A stretch of 64,000 nucleotides of DNA from JAYKHL01 sp035284865 (GCA_035284865.1 JAYKHL010000037.1:15412-79411); one strand, 5' to 3'; counted from the first letter of the stretch, positions 42,101 to 51,387 are shown. Program-made: numbers and translations. The notes: generated by a model from the sequence alone, not told the origin.

Positions 42101-43753
42101 AACCGCTACCTGGAGCTCGGCGTCATGGCGCGTCGCGTGGAGGTCTTGCTGCACCTGGGGCGCTTCGAGGAGGCCCGCCAGGACCTTGCGAGCGCCCGCC
42201 AGCTGGCCCGGGAGACCCAGAACGACGAGCACAACGCACGGTTCGAGCGGTGTGAGGCCGTGCTCGCCCTGCGCCTCGGGCTCCCGGACGCGGGTCGCCT
42301 GGTCGCCGACATGCTGGAGCGGGCGCGCCGGCAGGGACACCCTGCGGCCCTGGCGCACGCCCTGCGCTGGCAGGCCGAGCACCTGCTCGCGGCCGGACAG
42401 CCAGACCTGGCCCTCGGCCTCGTGACGGAGGGCGCGGAGCAAGCCGCGCTTGCGGGGCTGGTGTTGCTCGGGGCCCAGCTGCGGGAGCTGTGGGGCCGGG
42501 TGCTGTCGGGCCTCGACGATGGGGCCGCCGCGGAGCGCTTCGCCGAGGGGCGGGAGCTGGCCGGGGTGGCCGGCTGCGTGATCACGGACATCCTCTGTCA
42601 GGCGGGCTATGGCCGCACCCACCCCGCAGGCCGCGACGATCGCCGGGAGGCGCCAAGGCGGCTCGAGACCCTGCTCAGCGGCCTCGAGGAGCAGGCCCGG
42701 CTGGCTTACGTGAGCTGGCCGGAGCGCGAGGCCGTGTGCCGGCCCACGTCGGCCCCGGGCGATCCGACGGGCGCCGAGCGCTTCCACCACCTGACGGACC
42801 TGCTCGCCACCATCACCTCCCAGCCGGACATGCCACGCATCATGCAGCAAGCGCTCGTGGCGCTCGTCGAGCTGGCAGGGGCCGAGCGAGGCTTTTTGCT
42901 GCTCTATAACGGCTTCGAGGTTACCCAGCAGGTCTTCTACGGCATGGACGAGCGCGACAACGACGAGTTCAGCTCCAGCCTGGCCCACCAGGTGCTCTGG
43001 AGCGGCAAGCCGCTTGTCGTCGAGGACGTCTCCAGCCACGCGGAGTTTTCGGACAAGAAGAGCGTCCAGGCGCTCTCGCTGCGCTCGGTGGTCGCGGTGC
43101 CCCTGCACGACGGAACAGAAACGCTGGGGGTCATGATGGCTGACTCCCAACACATCAACGAACGGGTTGGAGAGGCCGAGCTGCAGCTGGCCATGGCGCT
43201 CGCGCGTCAGGTGGCGATCGCGCTGTCGAACGCCCGCCGGCTGGAGCAATATCGCAACGCCCACGCCGAGCACGAGGTGCTGAACAGGCTGGCCGTGGCG
43301 CTGCTGCGCGTCGACACCCTGGAGGCGGGCTTCGCCCGGGTGGCGGCGGAGGCCGTGCCGCTGTGTGGCGTGAGCCGGGCCGTCTGGCTCGATGGCCCGG
43401 ACCCCGGGCAGCTGCGTCACGCCTTCGACGCGACGGGTCAGCAGCTGGACGCTCGGGAGGCTGCCATCTCCCGGAGCACGGTCCAGTGGGTCTTCGAGGA
43501 GGGGCAGCCCCTCCACCTGGTCGACGCCCAGGACGATGAGGCCTTCCAGCATCGCGCCAGCGTCCAGGCGCTGGGCCTGCACACCATCTTCGCGGTGCCG
43601 ATCCGTCAGGGCGAGCACGTGGCCGGGGTCCTGTACCTCGACCACCCGATGGTCGTCGAGGACAACCCGGCTGCCGTGCACACGCTGCTGCGCATCGCCG
43701 ACCTGTTCGGTGCCTTCTGGAGCCGGTTCGAGCGGGCCGGCCTGCCAGGATGA
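39179..43753 (+). CDS. Giant Ser/Thr kinase-AAA ATPase-TPR-GAF protein (paralogue 2)
   Basis: 1,524 residues. The kinase domain (about 6-262) has GQGGMG (15-20), LALK (Lys37), HGDVKPEN (130-137; the HRD Arg is Gly) and DLG in place of DFG (150-152). The ATPase has Walker A GPDGVGKS (307-314). A TPR-like region follows (about 680-1180) and then two GAF domains (GAERGFLLLYNGFEV and VSRAVWLDGPDPG regions). It lacks the GGDEF domain of its two paralogues, so it may signal through phosphorylation or partner binding only. ATG 39179 is just before the kinase domain. Confidence 0.92.
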   Translation: MLQLPSRYEHRRLLGQGGMGEVHLVRDRERGEELALKTLRLDPQASAAVRDEARFLFRQEFGAMATLRHPNLVAAHDFGHLADDTPYFTMDAVPGHDLAGALPAGEAEVRAWLPGIVAALGYLHARGFVHGDVKPENIRLGDDGRPRLMDLGLLARAGQAGTAIRGSLHYLAPECARGSAIDARADLYGLGAVLYHALTGQPPFDAGPGQAPVALLRAHLDAPPEPIGARVPGLSPALAGAVMRLLAKEPQARFSSGWELLAALGLEGSVAQEACLLSPPLVARGTVLEELHRALEGQQGSLTQLVGPDGVGKSRLLAAWRAAVQLQGESTFHARGLGVEAPPYQALRPWLQALVATPGPELERLGPVLVRLLPELGVEPAPLLDGAQERVRLHTAVTELALAVAPRAVWLLDDADALDPASRELVGALRSRGGGRAWHWVLGCKEPVEAGGRSLVLPPLSEAETAELAGGMLGQASIPPPLLERLVALAGGLPGPTEALLTHWVRAGALVRAATGWVPAEGASLDLPGGLAVVLDGSFSALGAHARHVGLAAAVLGPSGPLAALASVAGLDDATFFGALTELEAADTLQRDGGGYRFVRPLQAEALAATVPEATGVSWHSVAATWWEDRLGPQPEAASLGDAMALARHHLAGATPPRAVPWVRAAASRAHGLHALPSLLPLLERTVALPDLAPADRADLQAYRTSGLRFAGRVDEALALHEAEVLGPARAGLGGRLAEHLCTLGVLCQMKGRYAEALTAYGEAIDLAAAAGDAGTTVRAHVFAGRTAFFSGNAEVARAHLRAAIHEARATHTHAMLGAALSLYGYVLAASGAEQIPEALSLLEEAIAVNTALDNTYMLHDACNNLGNVYLMQERFLEARPVFEQCMALCERMAATTERCFALINTAAVGLELGHLKEAQGRALEALEVSRRQGRKFPEAYARALHGQASVHLGDLARAQDQLDQALKLAREIANRYLELGVMARRVEVLLHLGRFEEARQDLASARQLARETQNDEHNARFERCEAVLALRLGLPDAGRLVADMLERARRQGHPAALAHALRWQAEHLLAAGQPDLALGLVTEGAEQAALAGLVLLGAQLRELWGRVLSGLDDGAAAERFAEGRELAGVAGCVITDILCQAGYGRTHPAGRDDRREAPRRLETLLSGLEEQARLAYVSWPEREAVCRPTSAPGDPTGAERFHHLTDLLATITSQPDMPRIMQQALVALVELAGAERGFLLLYNGFEVTQQVFYGMDERDNDEFSSSLAHQVLWSGKPLVVEDVSSHAEFSDKKSVQALSLRSVVAVPLHDGTETLGVMMADSQHINERVGEAELQLAMALARQVAIALSNARRLEQYRNAHAEHEVLNRLAVALLRVDTLEAGFARVAAEAVPLCGVSRAVWLDGPDPGQLRHAFDATGQQLDAREAAISRSTVQWVFEEGQPLHLVDAQDDEAFQHRASVQALGLHTIFAVPIRQGEHVAGVLYLDHPMVVEDNPAAVHTLLRIADLFGAFWSRFERAGLPG

Positions 43754-43805
43754 CGCCGGCACCCCGGGCCCGCCTGCCGGGTGATGCACAGAGGCGCGCA
43801 ACGGC

Positions 43806-44804
43806 GTGAGCAACCGTGACACGTTTCTGCGGCAGACGGGGCCGCTGCGGCAGGGGCTCGGCACGTCCCCCCTGCGCCAGGGCTCCCGGCCGCTGCTCGG
43901 GGTGGACACCCTGCGGGCGCAGACGGAGGACACCCTCGAGAAGGCCAAGGTGTCGGTCGACACCCTCGAACCGCGGATGGAGCTGCTGCTGCGCGCCTGC
44001 CGCGCGGCGAACCTGCCGGTCCCTGGGGTTGGCAACGTCTCCTACCAGCACCCGCTCTCCCCGAAGGGCGAGCAGATCGTGGGCTACCTGACGGTCATGC
44101 TGACGACCAAGCCCGAGCTGTCCCAGGAGGTGCAGGTCGCCGTGTTCAGGTTCTACGAGGCCGTGCGGCTGAGCGTCGCCGCCCGGGCCGCCCTGGAGGT
44201 CAGTCAGCTGCAGCAGGAGGTGCTCGAGGAGTTGAAGCTGCAGGTCTTTTACCTCTGTCGGTTTCACGAGGTGTTCAAGGGGGACCGGGTGCTCACCCAG
44301 CTGTTCCCCGCCCCTCAGACCGGCGTGGCCACGCGCCCTCCGATGTCGGCGGTCGAGCGGCTGAAGGTCAAGAAGGCCCGCGAGGAGGTGCTTCGCAAGG
44401 CCGAACTGCTCAAGGCAAGCCTGGCGCCACGAATGGCGACGTTGCTGCAGACGGTGGAGCTGATCGAGAAGGGCAACGCCCTGGATCTGCGGGGGATGCT
44501 CACCGGCTCCACCCGCACGGCCCGGCTGCTGGCGCTCGGCATCGGCACGAGCCCGGACCTCGTCGCCCGTCTCCAGGAGGCCCGGCGCCTCTACGGGCAG
44601 CTGGAGCAGCAGCTCGAGGAGGCCAAGGCCGGTGGCGAGGTGGAGCCCATGAAGGACACGATCTACCCGCTGTCCCGGCTCGCGATCACGTGTCGCAGCC
44701 ACCCGATGCTGCGGGACCTCTTTCCGCAAAGCGACGAGGGGCTGTTCCCGGAGGGGGGAGCGGGCGAGAAGCCCGGCGGGGGCGCCCCACCGCCAACTCC
44801 GTAA
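43806..44804 (+). CDS. Helical protein of unknown function between two giant kinases
   Basis: 332 residues from a GTG preceded by AGAGG. It is almost entirely helical and charged, with coiled-coil-like stretches (about 35-60, 130-155, 185-215, 255-285) and a Gly/Pro-rich tail. No signal peptide or membrane segment and no recognised domain. It is encoded 52 bases after the second giant kinase and about 110 bases before the third, in the same direction. A partner or substrate role for these proteins is a guess from position. Confidence 0.6.
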   Translation: MSNRDTFLRQTGPLRQGLGTSPLRQGSRPLLGVDTLRAQTEDTLEKAKVSVDTLEPRMELLLRACRAANLPVPGVGNVSYQHPLSPKGEQIVGYLTVMLTTKPELSQEVQVAVFRFYEAVRLSVAARAALEVSQLQQEVLEELKLQVFYLCRFHEVFKGDRVLTQLFPAPQTGVATRPPMSAVERLKVKKAREEVLRKAELLKASLAPRMATLLQTVELIEKGNALDLRGMLTGSTRTARLLALGIGTSPDLVARLQEARRLYGQLEQQLEEAKAGGEVEPMKDTIYPLSRLAITCRSHPMLRDLFPQSDEGLFPEGGAGEKPGGGAPPPTP

Positions 44805-44852
44805 CCCGCGTCACGACTCAGACCTCGGCTGTTAAGCGCTCCGGGCGTCGGG

Positions 44853-44858
44853 TACAAG
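44853..44858 (+). promoter_or_regulatory. -10-like box (TACAAG) of the third giant kinase
   Basis: GTCGGGTACAAGGCG lies 54 bases before the GTG at 44913 and matches the recurrent context. Confidence 0.3.
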
Positions 44859-44912
44859 GCGAGGGAGCCGGCACCCGTCAAACGAGCGGTTGCTGGATGC
44901 GGGAAGGACGTT

Positions 44913-47900
44913 GTGGCTGAAACCGGGTCGCTGATCGGCACCCTCATCGGGAACCGCTACCAGGTGCTGTCTCGCCTGGGCGCAGGCGGCATGGCGGTGG
45001 TCTACCGGGTCACGGACGTGACCAGCGGCGAGGACTGGGCGCTCAAGGTGATGAGCCCGGACCTGGCGCAGGATGTGGCGGCGCAACGCCGCTTCAAGGC
45101 CGAGCACCGGGTCATGGCGCAGCTCGACCACCCCGGCATCCCACGGGTGCAGGGCCTTGGGCTGACAACCGAAGGGCTGCCCTGCTTCGCGATGGAGCTC
45201 GTCACGGGCGAGAGCCTCGAAACCCTGCCCATCCCGCTCAGCGCAGCCAGCGCGCGGGCCTTGCTCGGGGAGCTGCTCCCCATCGTGGCGCACCTGCACC
45301 AGCGGGGCCTGGTGCATGGCGATCTGAAGGTCGAGAACCTGATGCGGGCGACGGACGGTCGCCTTCGCCTCATGGACTACGGGCTCGCGGGGCCCCCGGG
45401 CAACCGCCCGTCGGGCGTCGAGGGCACCGTGACCCACCTCGCCCCCGAGCTCATCCAGCGGGGCAGGGCCGATCAGCGCGCGGACCTGTACGCCATCGGC
45501 GTCCTGCTCTACCGCCTCCTTACCGGCCGCTTCCCACACCCGGGCCCCAGCGCGGCAGACACCCTGCGGCAGCACGTCGAGGCCACCCCGACCCCGCCGG
45601 GGCGGCTGGTGGTGGACCTGCCCGCGGAGCTCGACAGCCTCGTGATGCGCTTGCTGGCGAAGCGCCCGCAAGACCGGCCTCAGTCGGCCGGCGAGGTGCT
45701 CAGAGGGCTGGGCCTGTCAGCGGCGGAGGAGGACTCCCTCACCGTGCCCCTGCAGGGGCACTTCGTGGGACGTGTCGAGCTGCTGCGGGGGCTGGTCGCC
45801 GCGGCTGGCGAGGCCGTCACGGGGCATCGGCCCAGGCCAGTGGCCCTCGTGGGGTCACCGGGGTCGGGCAAGACCCGCGTGCTGGATGAGGTGGCCAGCC
45901 AGGCCCGGTTGCTGGATGTGCCGCTCGTGTTCGGCGCGGCCAGCGCTGACGGGGCCCCCTTCTCGCCCTGGCTGGATCTCTCCCGAGACCTGCTCGCGGT
46001 CGGGCGGCAGGTTGCTCCGGAGCTCGTGGCCCCGCTGCAGCAAGCCCTCACCCCCTTCACGGGCGGGGATGCCGGGGACGCCGGCGACCCGGGCGCCCGG
46101 CTTTGGGCGGCCCTGAGCCGGCTGGTGGAGCGTGTCGCGAGCGGTCGGGGCCTTGTGGTGCTCATCGACGACTGGCACCTCGCCGACCCGGCGAGCCAGC
46201 AGCTGCTGAGCCAGCTGCTGGAGGCCACCACCCGCCAGCCCGTGGCCTGGCTGCTCGCGAGCCAGGAGCAGCCCGAGGGCCCCTTCCAGGTCCACCCGCT
46301 GCCCTGGCTGACCCTGGTCGAGGCCGGCCAGCTCGTCTCCCACGCCCTGGGCGGAGGCCCGGTCCCCGCGGAGGTGGTCGAGCAGCTCCACGCCTCCACC
46401 CAGGGCAACCCCAAGTTTCTGGAGGACCTCCTGCGCCACCTGCTGGGGACCCGCCAGCTCGCCCGGCGGCAGGCCGGCTGGGCGCTGTCCGTGGGCAGCT
46501 CCGGGGGGCTGCCGAGTGGCATCCAGGCCCTTTACGTCGCCCGGCTCGCGACGCTCGAGGCCGGGGCCAGACGGCTCCTCGAGGTGCTTGCCGTGCATGG
46601 CGCCGGGCTGCCCCAGGACAGCGCGGCGGAGGCGGCGGGCCTGACACCGGAGGCCTTCGAAGAGGCGGTGGCGATGTTGGGCGAGCGGCAGCTCGTGCGG
46701 GTGGGGGACCGGGAGGTGGGCCCGGCCGACACCCAGCTGGCCGCCTGGCTCGCGGAGGCCCTCGCCCCCGACGAGCGCCGCCAGCTTCACGGGGCCCTCG
46801 CCCGCGCGCTGGCTCCGCACGTCGGTGCCCCCCCCGTCCTGCGCTGGTTGAATGGCGTGGCGCACCACACGCTGCTCGGGCCGTCCCCCCAGGCAGGGCT
46901 GTCGTGGCTGATGGAGGCCGCTCGCCACAACATGGCGGTCCGCGCGCTGCATGCCGTCAAGCGCTTCGCGCGGGCGGCAGCCGACCTGGGTGGCGAGCGG
47001 CAACCCGGCGAACGGCTCGAGGTGCTGGAGTTGCTGGCGACCGCCCACAGGAGCCTCGACGAGGCCGACGAGGCGCTGGCACTCGCCGAGGAGGCCGTGG
47101 GCCTTGCGGAGGGCCTCGGCGAGGCCGGGCTGCTGGCCCGCTCGCTCAACGGGCTCGGCAAGTTCCACCAGCTGGGAAGCCGCTACGATCAGGCACGGGC
47201 GGCCTTTGAACGAGCCGCTGAGGTCGCCGGAGATCACGCGCCCCTCGAGCGGTGTCGGTCGCTGCGGGCGCTGGGGAGGCTGGCGTTCTTCGCCGGGGAC
47301 CTGGATGGCGCGTACCGCCTGGGGCGCGAGGCGCTCGCGCTGGCGCGCCGCCACGCCCAACCACGGGAGCTCAGCCAGGTGCTGGCGGAGGTCGGGGAGA
47401 CCTTCCAGGGGGAGGAAGCCCGGCTTCAAGACGGCCTGAGGTGCCTGGAGGAGGCCACCGCGATCGCTCGCGAGCTGCAAAACCGCCACCTCGAGTCGGT
47501 GGCCTCCGCGGGCCTCGGCAACCTCCAGCTCTCGCTCGGCCAGCTCGTGGGCGCCCGAAGCGCCTTCTCACGTGCCGCGGAGCTTTACGAGGAGGCGGGG
47601 GTGCAGGGGGAGGCGCTCTTTGCCCGCCTCAACCTGGCGCTGGTGGCCGAGGAGCAAGGTCACTTCGTGGACGCTGAACAGATCGCGGCGGGCGTGGCGG
47701 CCGATGCGCGCCGACTCAACCGCAAGTTCCCGATGGCCGCCGCCATCGCCGTGGAGGGAGCTGCGGCCGGGTACATGGGCCGCACGGGCGAGGGCCTTGC
47801 CCGGCTGGCCGAGGCCGTGGAGATCGCCGAGGGCATCAGCCATACGATGCTCCGGGCCCTGATCAGGCAGCTGGAGGCTCCCCTGCGGTGCCTGCTCGGG

Positions 47901-50135
47901 CAGTTCGACCTGGCCACCTCCGAGGCCGAGAGCCTCCTGGCCTTCGGCAAGGCTGCTGGCGCCCAGGAGTTCTGCGAGCGCGCCCACCTCGTACTGGGTG
48001 AGGTGGCGCTGGCGTGTGGTGACGCGGAGCGAGCCCTGGGCGTGCTCGGACCGCTGACGCACTCGCCCAACGCGGCCGTCCGCCTGCGCGCCCACCGGCT
48101 GCAGGCCGAGGCCTGCCTGGGGCTGGGCGACGAGGCGGGCGCGTACCAGGGGCTGCACGCCGCCCAGGGTCTGCTTCCGGACGTGGGTGCCCCCCGCGAG
48201 GAAGCCCCCCTGCGCCTGCTGGAGGCGGCGTTGGAGGAGGGAGACGTGGGGCGCGTGGCTGCAGAGACGGCCATCAAGCAGCTCGAGGCCACCCAGCAAC
48301 GCCACGTGTTGCCGCTGGCGCTCGCCAGCCTGGCCGGGCGGGGGGAGGGCCCGGCGTTCCAGGCCGCGCGCAGGCGCGCGCGGGAGCTCATCCAGGCCAT
48401 GGCCGCCGGGCTCGGAGAGGACGCCGAGGGTTACATGCACGCCTTCGGTCGGCAGGCGATCGCCGCGCCGGCCCCGGCCTCCCCGTCCGACCAGCCAGCA
48501 AGCGCCCGGCCCGGCCCCCCGAGGAGCCTGGCCGAGCTGTGCGAGCTGGCGGGTCTGCTGTCGGAGGGCCTGGGGGCCGTGGCCAAGGACGCCGCCCTGG
48601 GGAGCCTGCTCGGGGCCAACCCCGATCGCGCCGCACGACGGCTGGAACAGGTCGTGTCCTTCGCCCGCGCGGTGAACAGCTCGCTGCAGCTGGATGACGT
48701 GGTGGACCGCTCGCTGGCGCTGATCATCGAGATCACAGGGGCCGAGCGGGGCATGCTGCTGCTCAAGGAGGGCAACGCCGTCGCCACCTCCCGCTACGCC
48801 ACGGCCCCCAACCTCGAGGCGGAGGACCCCGGCGCGGAGCAGTACAGCCGCACCATCGCCCGCACCGTGCTGGACACGGGCGAGACGCTGTGCGTGATGG
48901 ACGCCCTCTCGGACCCGCGCTTCGCGCAGCAGGCCTCCATCCTGGGCATGAACCTCCAGACGATCATCGCCGTCCCCCTGAAGGACCAGAGCGAGACCAT
49001 CGGGGCCATCTATGTGGATCGCCAGGGGCTGTCGGACCAGTTCACCCAGGGGGACCTCGAGATCGTCCAGGCCCTGGCGGGGCTGACGGCCGTGGCGCTG
49101 GTGAACGCCCGGCTCGTGAAGCAGCAGATGGACAACATCCTGCAGCTCGATCACCTCAACCGGCTGTCTCGCTCCGTCTCGCGGACGCTGGAACTCGAGA
49201 AGGTCCTCGACATCATTGCCCAGGTCACCTTGGAGGTGGTCAAGGCCGAGCGCTGCCTGATCTTCCTGTGGGAGAACGAGCAGCTGATCTTCGGAGCCGG
49301 GCGGGACGTCGAGGGCCCGCTGCCGCCCCAAGCCGGGCGGGAGCGCTCGGGCACCATCTGCCAGAAGGTGGTCGACACCCTGCAGGCCGTCCACGTGATC
49401 GACACCGGGCAGGACGCGGAGCTGTCGATGCGGGCCTCCGTGCTCAACCTCAAGATCGCATCCGTCATCGCCGTGCCTCTGATCGCAGAGTCCGGCCTCA
49501 CGGGGGTGCTCTACATCGACTCGCGGGCGCGGGCCACGGCCACCCTCGAGAAGGAAGTGGCCGTCGTCCAGGCGATCGCCAACACCGCCGCGCTGGCCGT
49601 GCAGAATGCCCGGCACTACCGGGAGGCCACCATCGATCACCTGACCGGGCTGTACGTGCGCTCCATGTTCCTGCGCCGCACGGACGAGGAGGTGCGCCGC
49701 ACGCGTCGCTTCGGCGGACGCTTCTCGCTTCTGGTGCTCGACATCGATCACTTCAAGCGCTTCAACGACACCTGGGGGCACCAGACGGGCGACAACGTGC
49801 TGAGGGTGGTGGCCCGCACGCTCCGCGAGGCCGTGCGCGTGGGCCTCGACGTCCCCTGTCGCTACGGCGGAGAAGAGATGGTCATCCTGCTTCCCGAGAC
49901 AGACACGGCAGGCGCCGTGGTGACGGCGGAACGCATCCGCAAGCTGGTGGAGGGCGCCACGCTGCCGGGGCCCGACGGCACGCCGCTCAACGTCACCGTC
50001 TCGATCGGGGTCGCGACCTTCCCCGCGATGGCCAGCTCGGCCACCGAGCTGTTCGAGCGGGCCGACGAGGCCCTGTACGCCTCGAAGCGAAACGGCCGCA
50101 ACCAGGTGTCAGTCTACGAACCCCAGCGGGTCTGA
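44913..50135 (+). CDS. Giant Ser/Thr kinase-AAA ATPase-TPR-GAF-GGDEF protein (paralogue 3)
   Basis: 1,740 residues from a GTG preceded by GAAGGA. The kinase domain (about 15-265) has GAGGMA (23-28), ALK (Lys45), HGDLKVEN (135-142; HRD Arg is Gly), DYG in place of DFG (155-157) and APE. The ATPase Walker A is GSPGSGKT (314-321), with VVLIDDWHLADP as Walker B. TPR-like repeats (about 690-1150) are followed by two GAF domains. The C-terminal GGDEF (from about 1572) has LTGLYVRSMF, DIDHFKRFND and GGEEM (1652-1656). The I-site Arg is absent (VGLD where paralogue 1 has RASD), so product inhibition is probably lost. Confidence 0.93.
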   Translation: MAETGSLIGTLIGNRYQVLSRLGAGGMAVVYRVTDVTSGEDWALKVMSPDLAQDVAAQRRFKAEHRVMAQLDHPGIPRVQGLGLTTEGLPCFAMELVTGESLETLPIPLSAASARALLGELLPIVAHLHQRGLVHGDLKVENLMRATDGRLRLMDYGLAGPPGNRPSGVEGTVTHLAPELIQRGRADQRADLYAIGVLLYRLLTGRFPHPGPSAADTLRQHVEATPTPPGRLVVDLPAELDSLVMRLLAKRPQDRPQSAGEVLRGLGLSAAEEDSLTVPLQGHFVGRVELLRGLVAAAGEAVTGHRPRPVALVGSPGSGKTRVLDEVASQARLLDVPLVFGAASADGAPFSPWLDLSRDLLAVGRQVAPELVAPLQQALTPFTGGDAGDAGDPGARLWAALSRLVERVASGRGLVVLIDDWHLADPASQQLLSQLLEATTRQPVAWLLASQEQPEGPFQVHPLPWLTLVEAGQLVSHALGGGPVPAEVVEQLHASTQGNPKFLEDLLRHLLGTRQLARRQAGWALSVGSSGGLPSGIQALYVARLATLEAGARRLLEVLAVHGAGLPQDSAAEAAGLTPEAFEEAVAMLGERQLVRVGDREVGPADTQLAAWLAEALAPDERRQLHGALARALAPHVGAPPVLRWLNGVAHHTLLGPSPQAGLSWLMEAARHNMAVRALHAVKRFARAAADLGGERQPGERLEVLELLATAHRSLDEADEALALAEEAVGLAEGLGEAGLLARSLNGLGKFHQLGSRYDQARAAFERAAEVAGDHAPLERCRSLRALGRLAFFAGDLDGAYRLGREALALARRHAQPRELSQVLAEVGETFQGEEARLQDGLRCLEEATAIARELQNRHLESVASAGLGNLQLSLGQLVGARSAFSRAAELYEEAGVQGEALFARLNLALVAEEQGHFVDAEQIAAGVAADARRLNRKFPMAAAIAVEGAAAGYMGRTGEGLARLAEAVEIAEGISHTMLRALIRQLEAPLRCLLGQFDLATSEAESLLAFGKAAGAQEFCERAHLVLGEVALACGDAERALGVLGPLTHSPNAAVRLRAHRLQAEACLGLGDEAGAYQGLHAAQGLLPDVGAPREEAPLRLLEAALEEGDVGRVAAETAIKQLEATQQRHVLPLALASLAGRGEGPAFQAARRRARELIQAMAAGLGEDAEGYMHAFGRQAIAAPAPASPSDQPASARPGPPRSLAELCELAGLLSEGLGAVAKDAALGSLLGANPDRAARRLEQVVSFARAVNSSLQLDDVVDRSLALIIEITGAERGMLLLKEGNAVATSRYATAPNLEAEDPGAEQYSRTIARTVLDTGETLCVMDALSDPRFAQQASILGMNLQTIIAVPLKDQSETIGAIYVDRQGLSDQFTQGDLEIVQALAGLTAVALVNARLVKQQMDNILQLDHLNRLSRSVSRTLELEKVLDIIAQVTLEVVKAERCLIFLWENEQLIFGAGRDVEGPLPPQAGRERSGTICQKVVDTLQAVHVIDTGQDAELSMRASVLNLKIASVIAVPLIAESGLTGVLYIDSRARATATLEKEVAVVQAIANTAALAVQNARHYREATIDHLTGLYVRSMFLRRTDEEVRRTRRFGGRFSLLVLDIDHFKRFNDTWGHQTGDNVLRVVARTLREAVRVGLDVPCRYGGEEMVILLPETDTAGAVVTAERIRKLVEGATLPGPDGTPLNVTVSIGVATFPAMASSATELFERADEALYASKRNGRNQVSVYEPQRV

Positions 50136-50148
50136 GCCCCGAGCACCG

Positions 50149-51387
50149 CTACAGCGTGTCGGCGAGCTCGAGGTCCCAGATGTAGGGGTAACCGCCCACG
50201 AACAGCGCCCGCAACAGCTGCCGTTCGGGCTCCGAAACCTCCACATGCGGCAGCTCGTCGATGCCGCAGTACCCCATCAGCAGGGGGGTCCAGACGTTGG
50301 CGGGCAGGCGGACCTCGTGGCCGGAGTAGCCGGGCCCGAGCTGCACGCGCTGGCCAACCCAGCGGAGGTACACGGCCTCGTCGCCCGTGGCCCCCGGTCG
50401 CACGAAGGTGACGTCGAAGTTGTCGCGGCCGAACCGGCTATCGGCCAACCTTCGCTCGAAGACCGGGCGCAGGCCCTCCAGCAGCGGCTGCATCCGGAGC
50501 ACCCGCACCAGGGCCGCCGCGTTCCCGGGAAACAGGGCATGGGGGTGGCCCTGCAGGGCGCCACAGCGGTGGGCATAGCGGGCGAAGAGCTGGTTCAGTG
50601 GGACCTGGGCCGTGAATTCTGCCAGCTTCCGCTCCGTGAGCTCCCAGCGCATCCACTGGAGAATGGCCCGGCAAGCCTCCTCGTCGGCACACACCACCTC
50701 CCGCAACCGGGCCTGCTCGAGGTCGGCCCAGACGTAGCCGTGGGGCACGTTGTCGGCATCCACCGCCACCCACCAGCCAAAGCCACCCCGGTGGGTGCGT
50801 GCGAGCCGATACATCCAGTAGTCGTGGGTGCGCACCTCCGCCATGGGCGTGGTGCAGTTGATGCGATCGTACAGATCCTCCAGCAGCGGGATGTCCGCCT
50901 GGATCAACGGGCGCACCCGGAACGGTGACAGCACGGGCTCGAGCACCTCACGCGCCATCCGCAACGAGGCATACCGCGGCGACGGCGCCGCGTAGGTGAA
51001 GCCGAAGCTGGTGTACACGCGCGCCTCGCCGTACACGTAGACGTACGCATAGGACCGCTCCTGAGCCACCTCGAGCCAGTGCCCGATGAGGCGCTTGGCG
51101 TGCCCCTCCAGCCGGCGCTCGGGGTGCGTGCCCACCAGCGTGAGCTCGCCCACCTCAAGCTCGGCGTCCCCGAAGTAGTGGTGGTGGGGCAGCAGCGAGG
51201 CCGTGCCGACGATGGCACCGTCAGGCTCTGCGAGGAACGCATGATCCGAAGCCTTGAGGTCGGGGCGCTCCCGGTAGGCATGGACGGTGGTCGAGGCGTC
51301 TCCCGCGCCCGCGACCAGCTGGTTGAAGGCGAGCAGCCGGGCCCAATCCTCATCCGTGGCGGGGTGAGACAAGGTCAGCGTCGACAT
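50149..51387 (-). CDS. Eis-like GNAT N-acetyltransferase
   Basis: 412 residues from ATG 51387, preceded by AAGGAG. The N-terminal GNAT domain includes VGELTLVGTHPERRLEGHAKRLIG (acetyl-CoA loop region), YVYVYGEARVYTSFGFTYA (Eis-type motif) and a second GNAT-like half, then an SCP2-like C-terminal region (YLRWVGQRVQLGPGYSG). The architecture resembles the Eis family, which acetylates amines including aminoglycosides and other proteins; the substrate here is unknown. It lies downstream of parB on the same strand. Confidence 0.75.
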   Translation of the reverse strand: MSTLTLSHPATDEDWARLLAFNQLVAGAGDASTTVHAYRERPDLKASDHAFLAEPDGAIVGTASLLPHHHYFGDAELEVGELTLVGTHPERRLEGHAKRLIGHWLEVAQERSYAYVYVYGEARVYTSFGFTYAAPSPRYASLRMAREVLEPVLSPFRVRPLIQADIPLLEDLYDRINCTTPMAEVRTHDYWMYRLARTHRGGFGWWVAVDADNVPHGYVWADLEQARLREVVCADEEACRAILQWMRWELTERKLAEFTAQVPLNQLFARYAHRCGALQGHPHALFPGNAAALVRVLRMQPLLEGLRPVFERRLADSRFGRDNFDVTFVRPGATGDEAVYLRWVGQRVQLGPGYSGHEVRLPANVWTPLLMGYCGIDELPHVEVSEPERQLLRALFVGGYPYIWDLELADTL

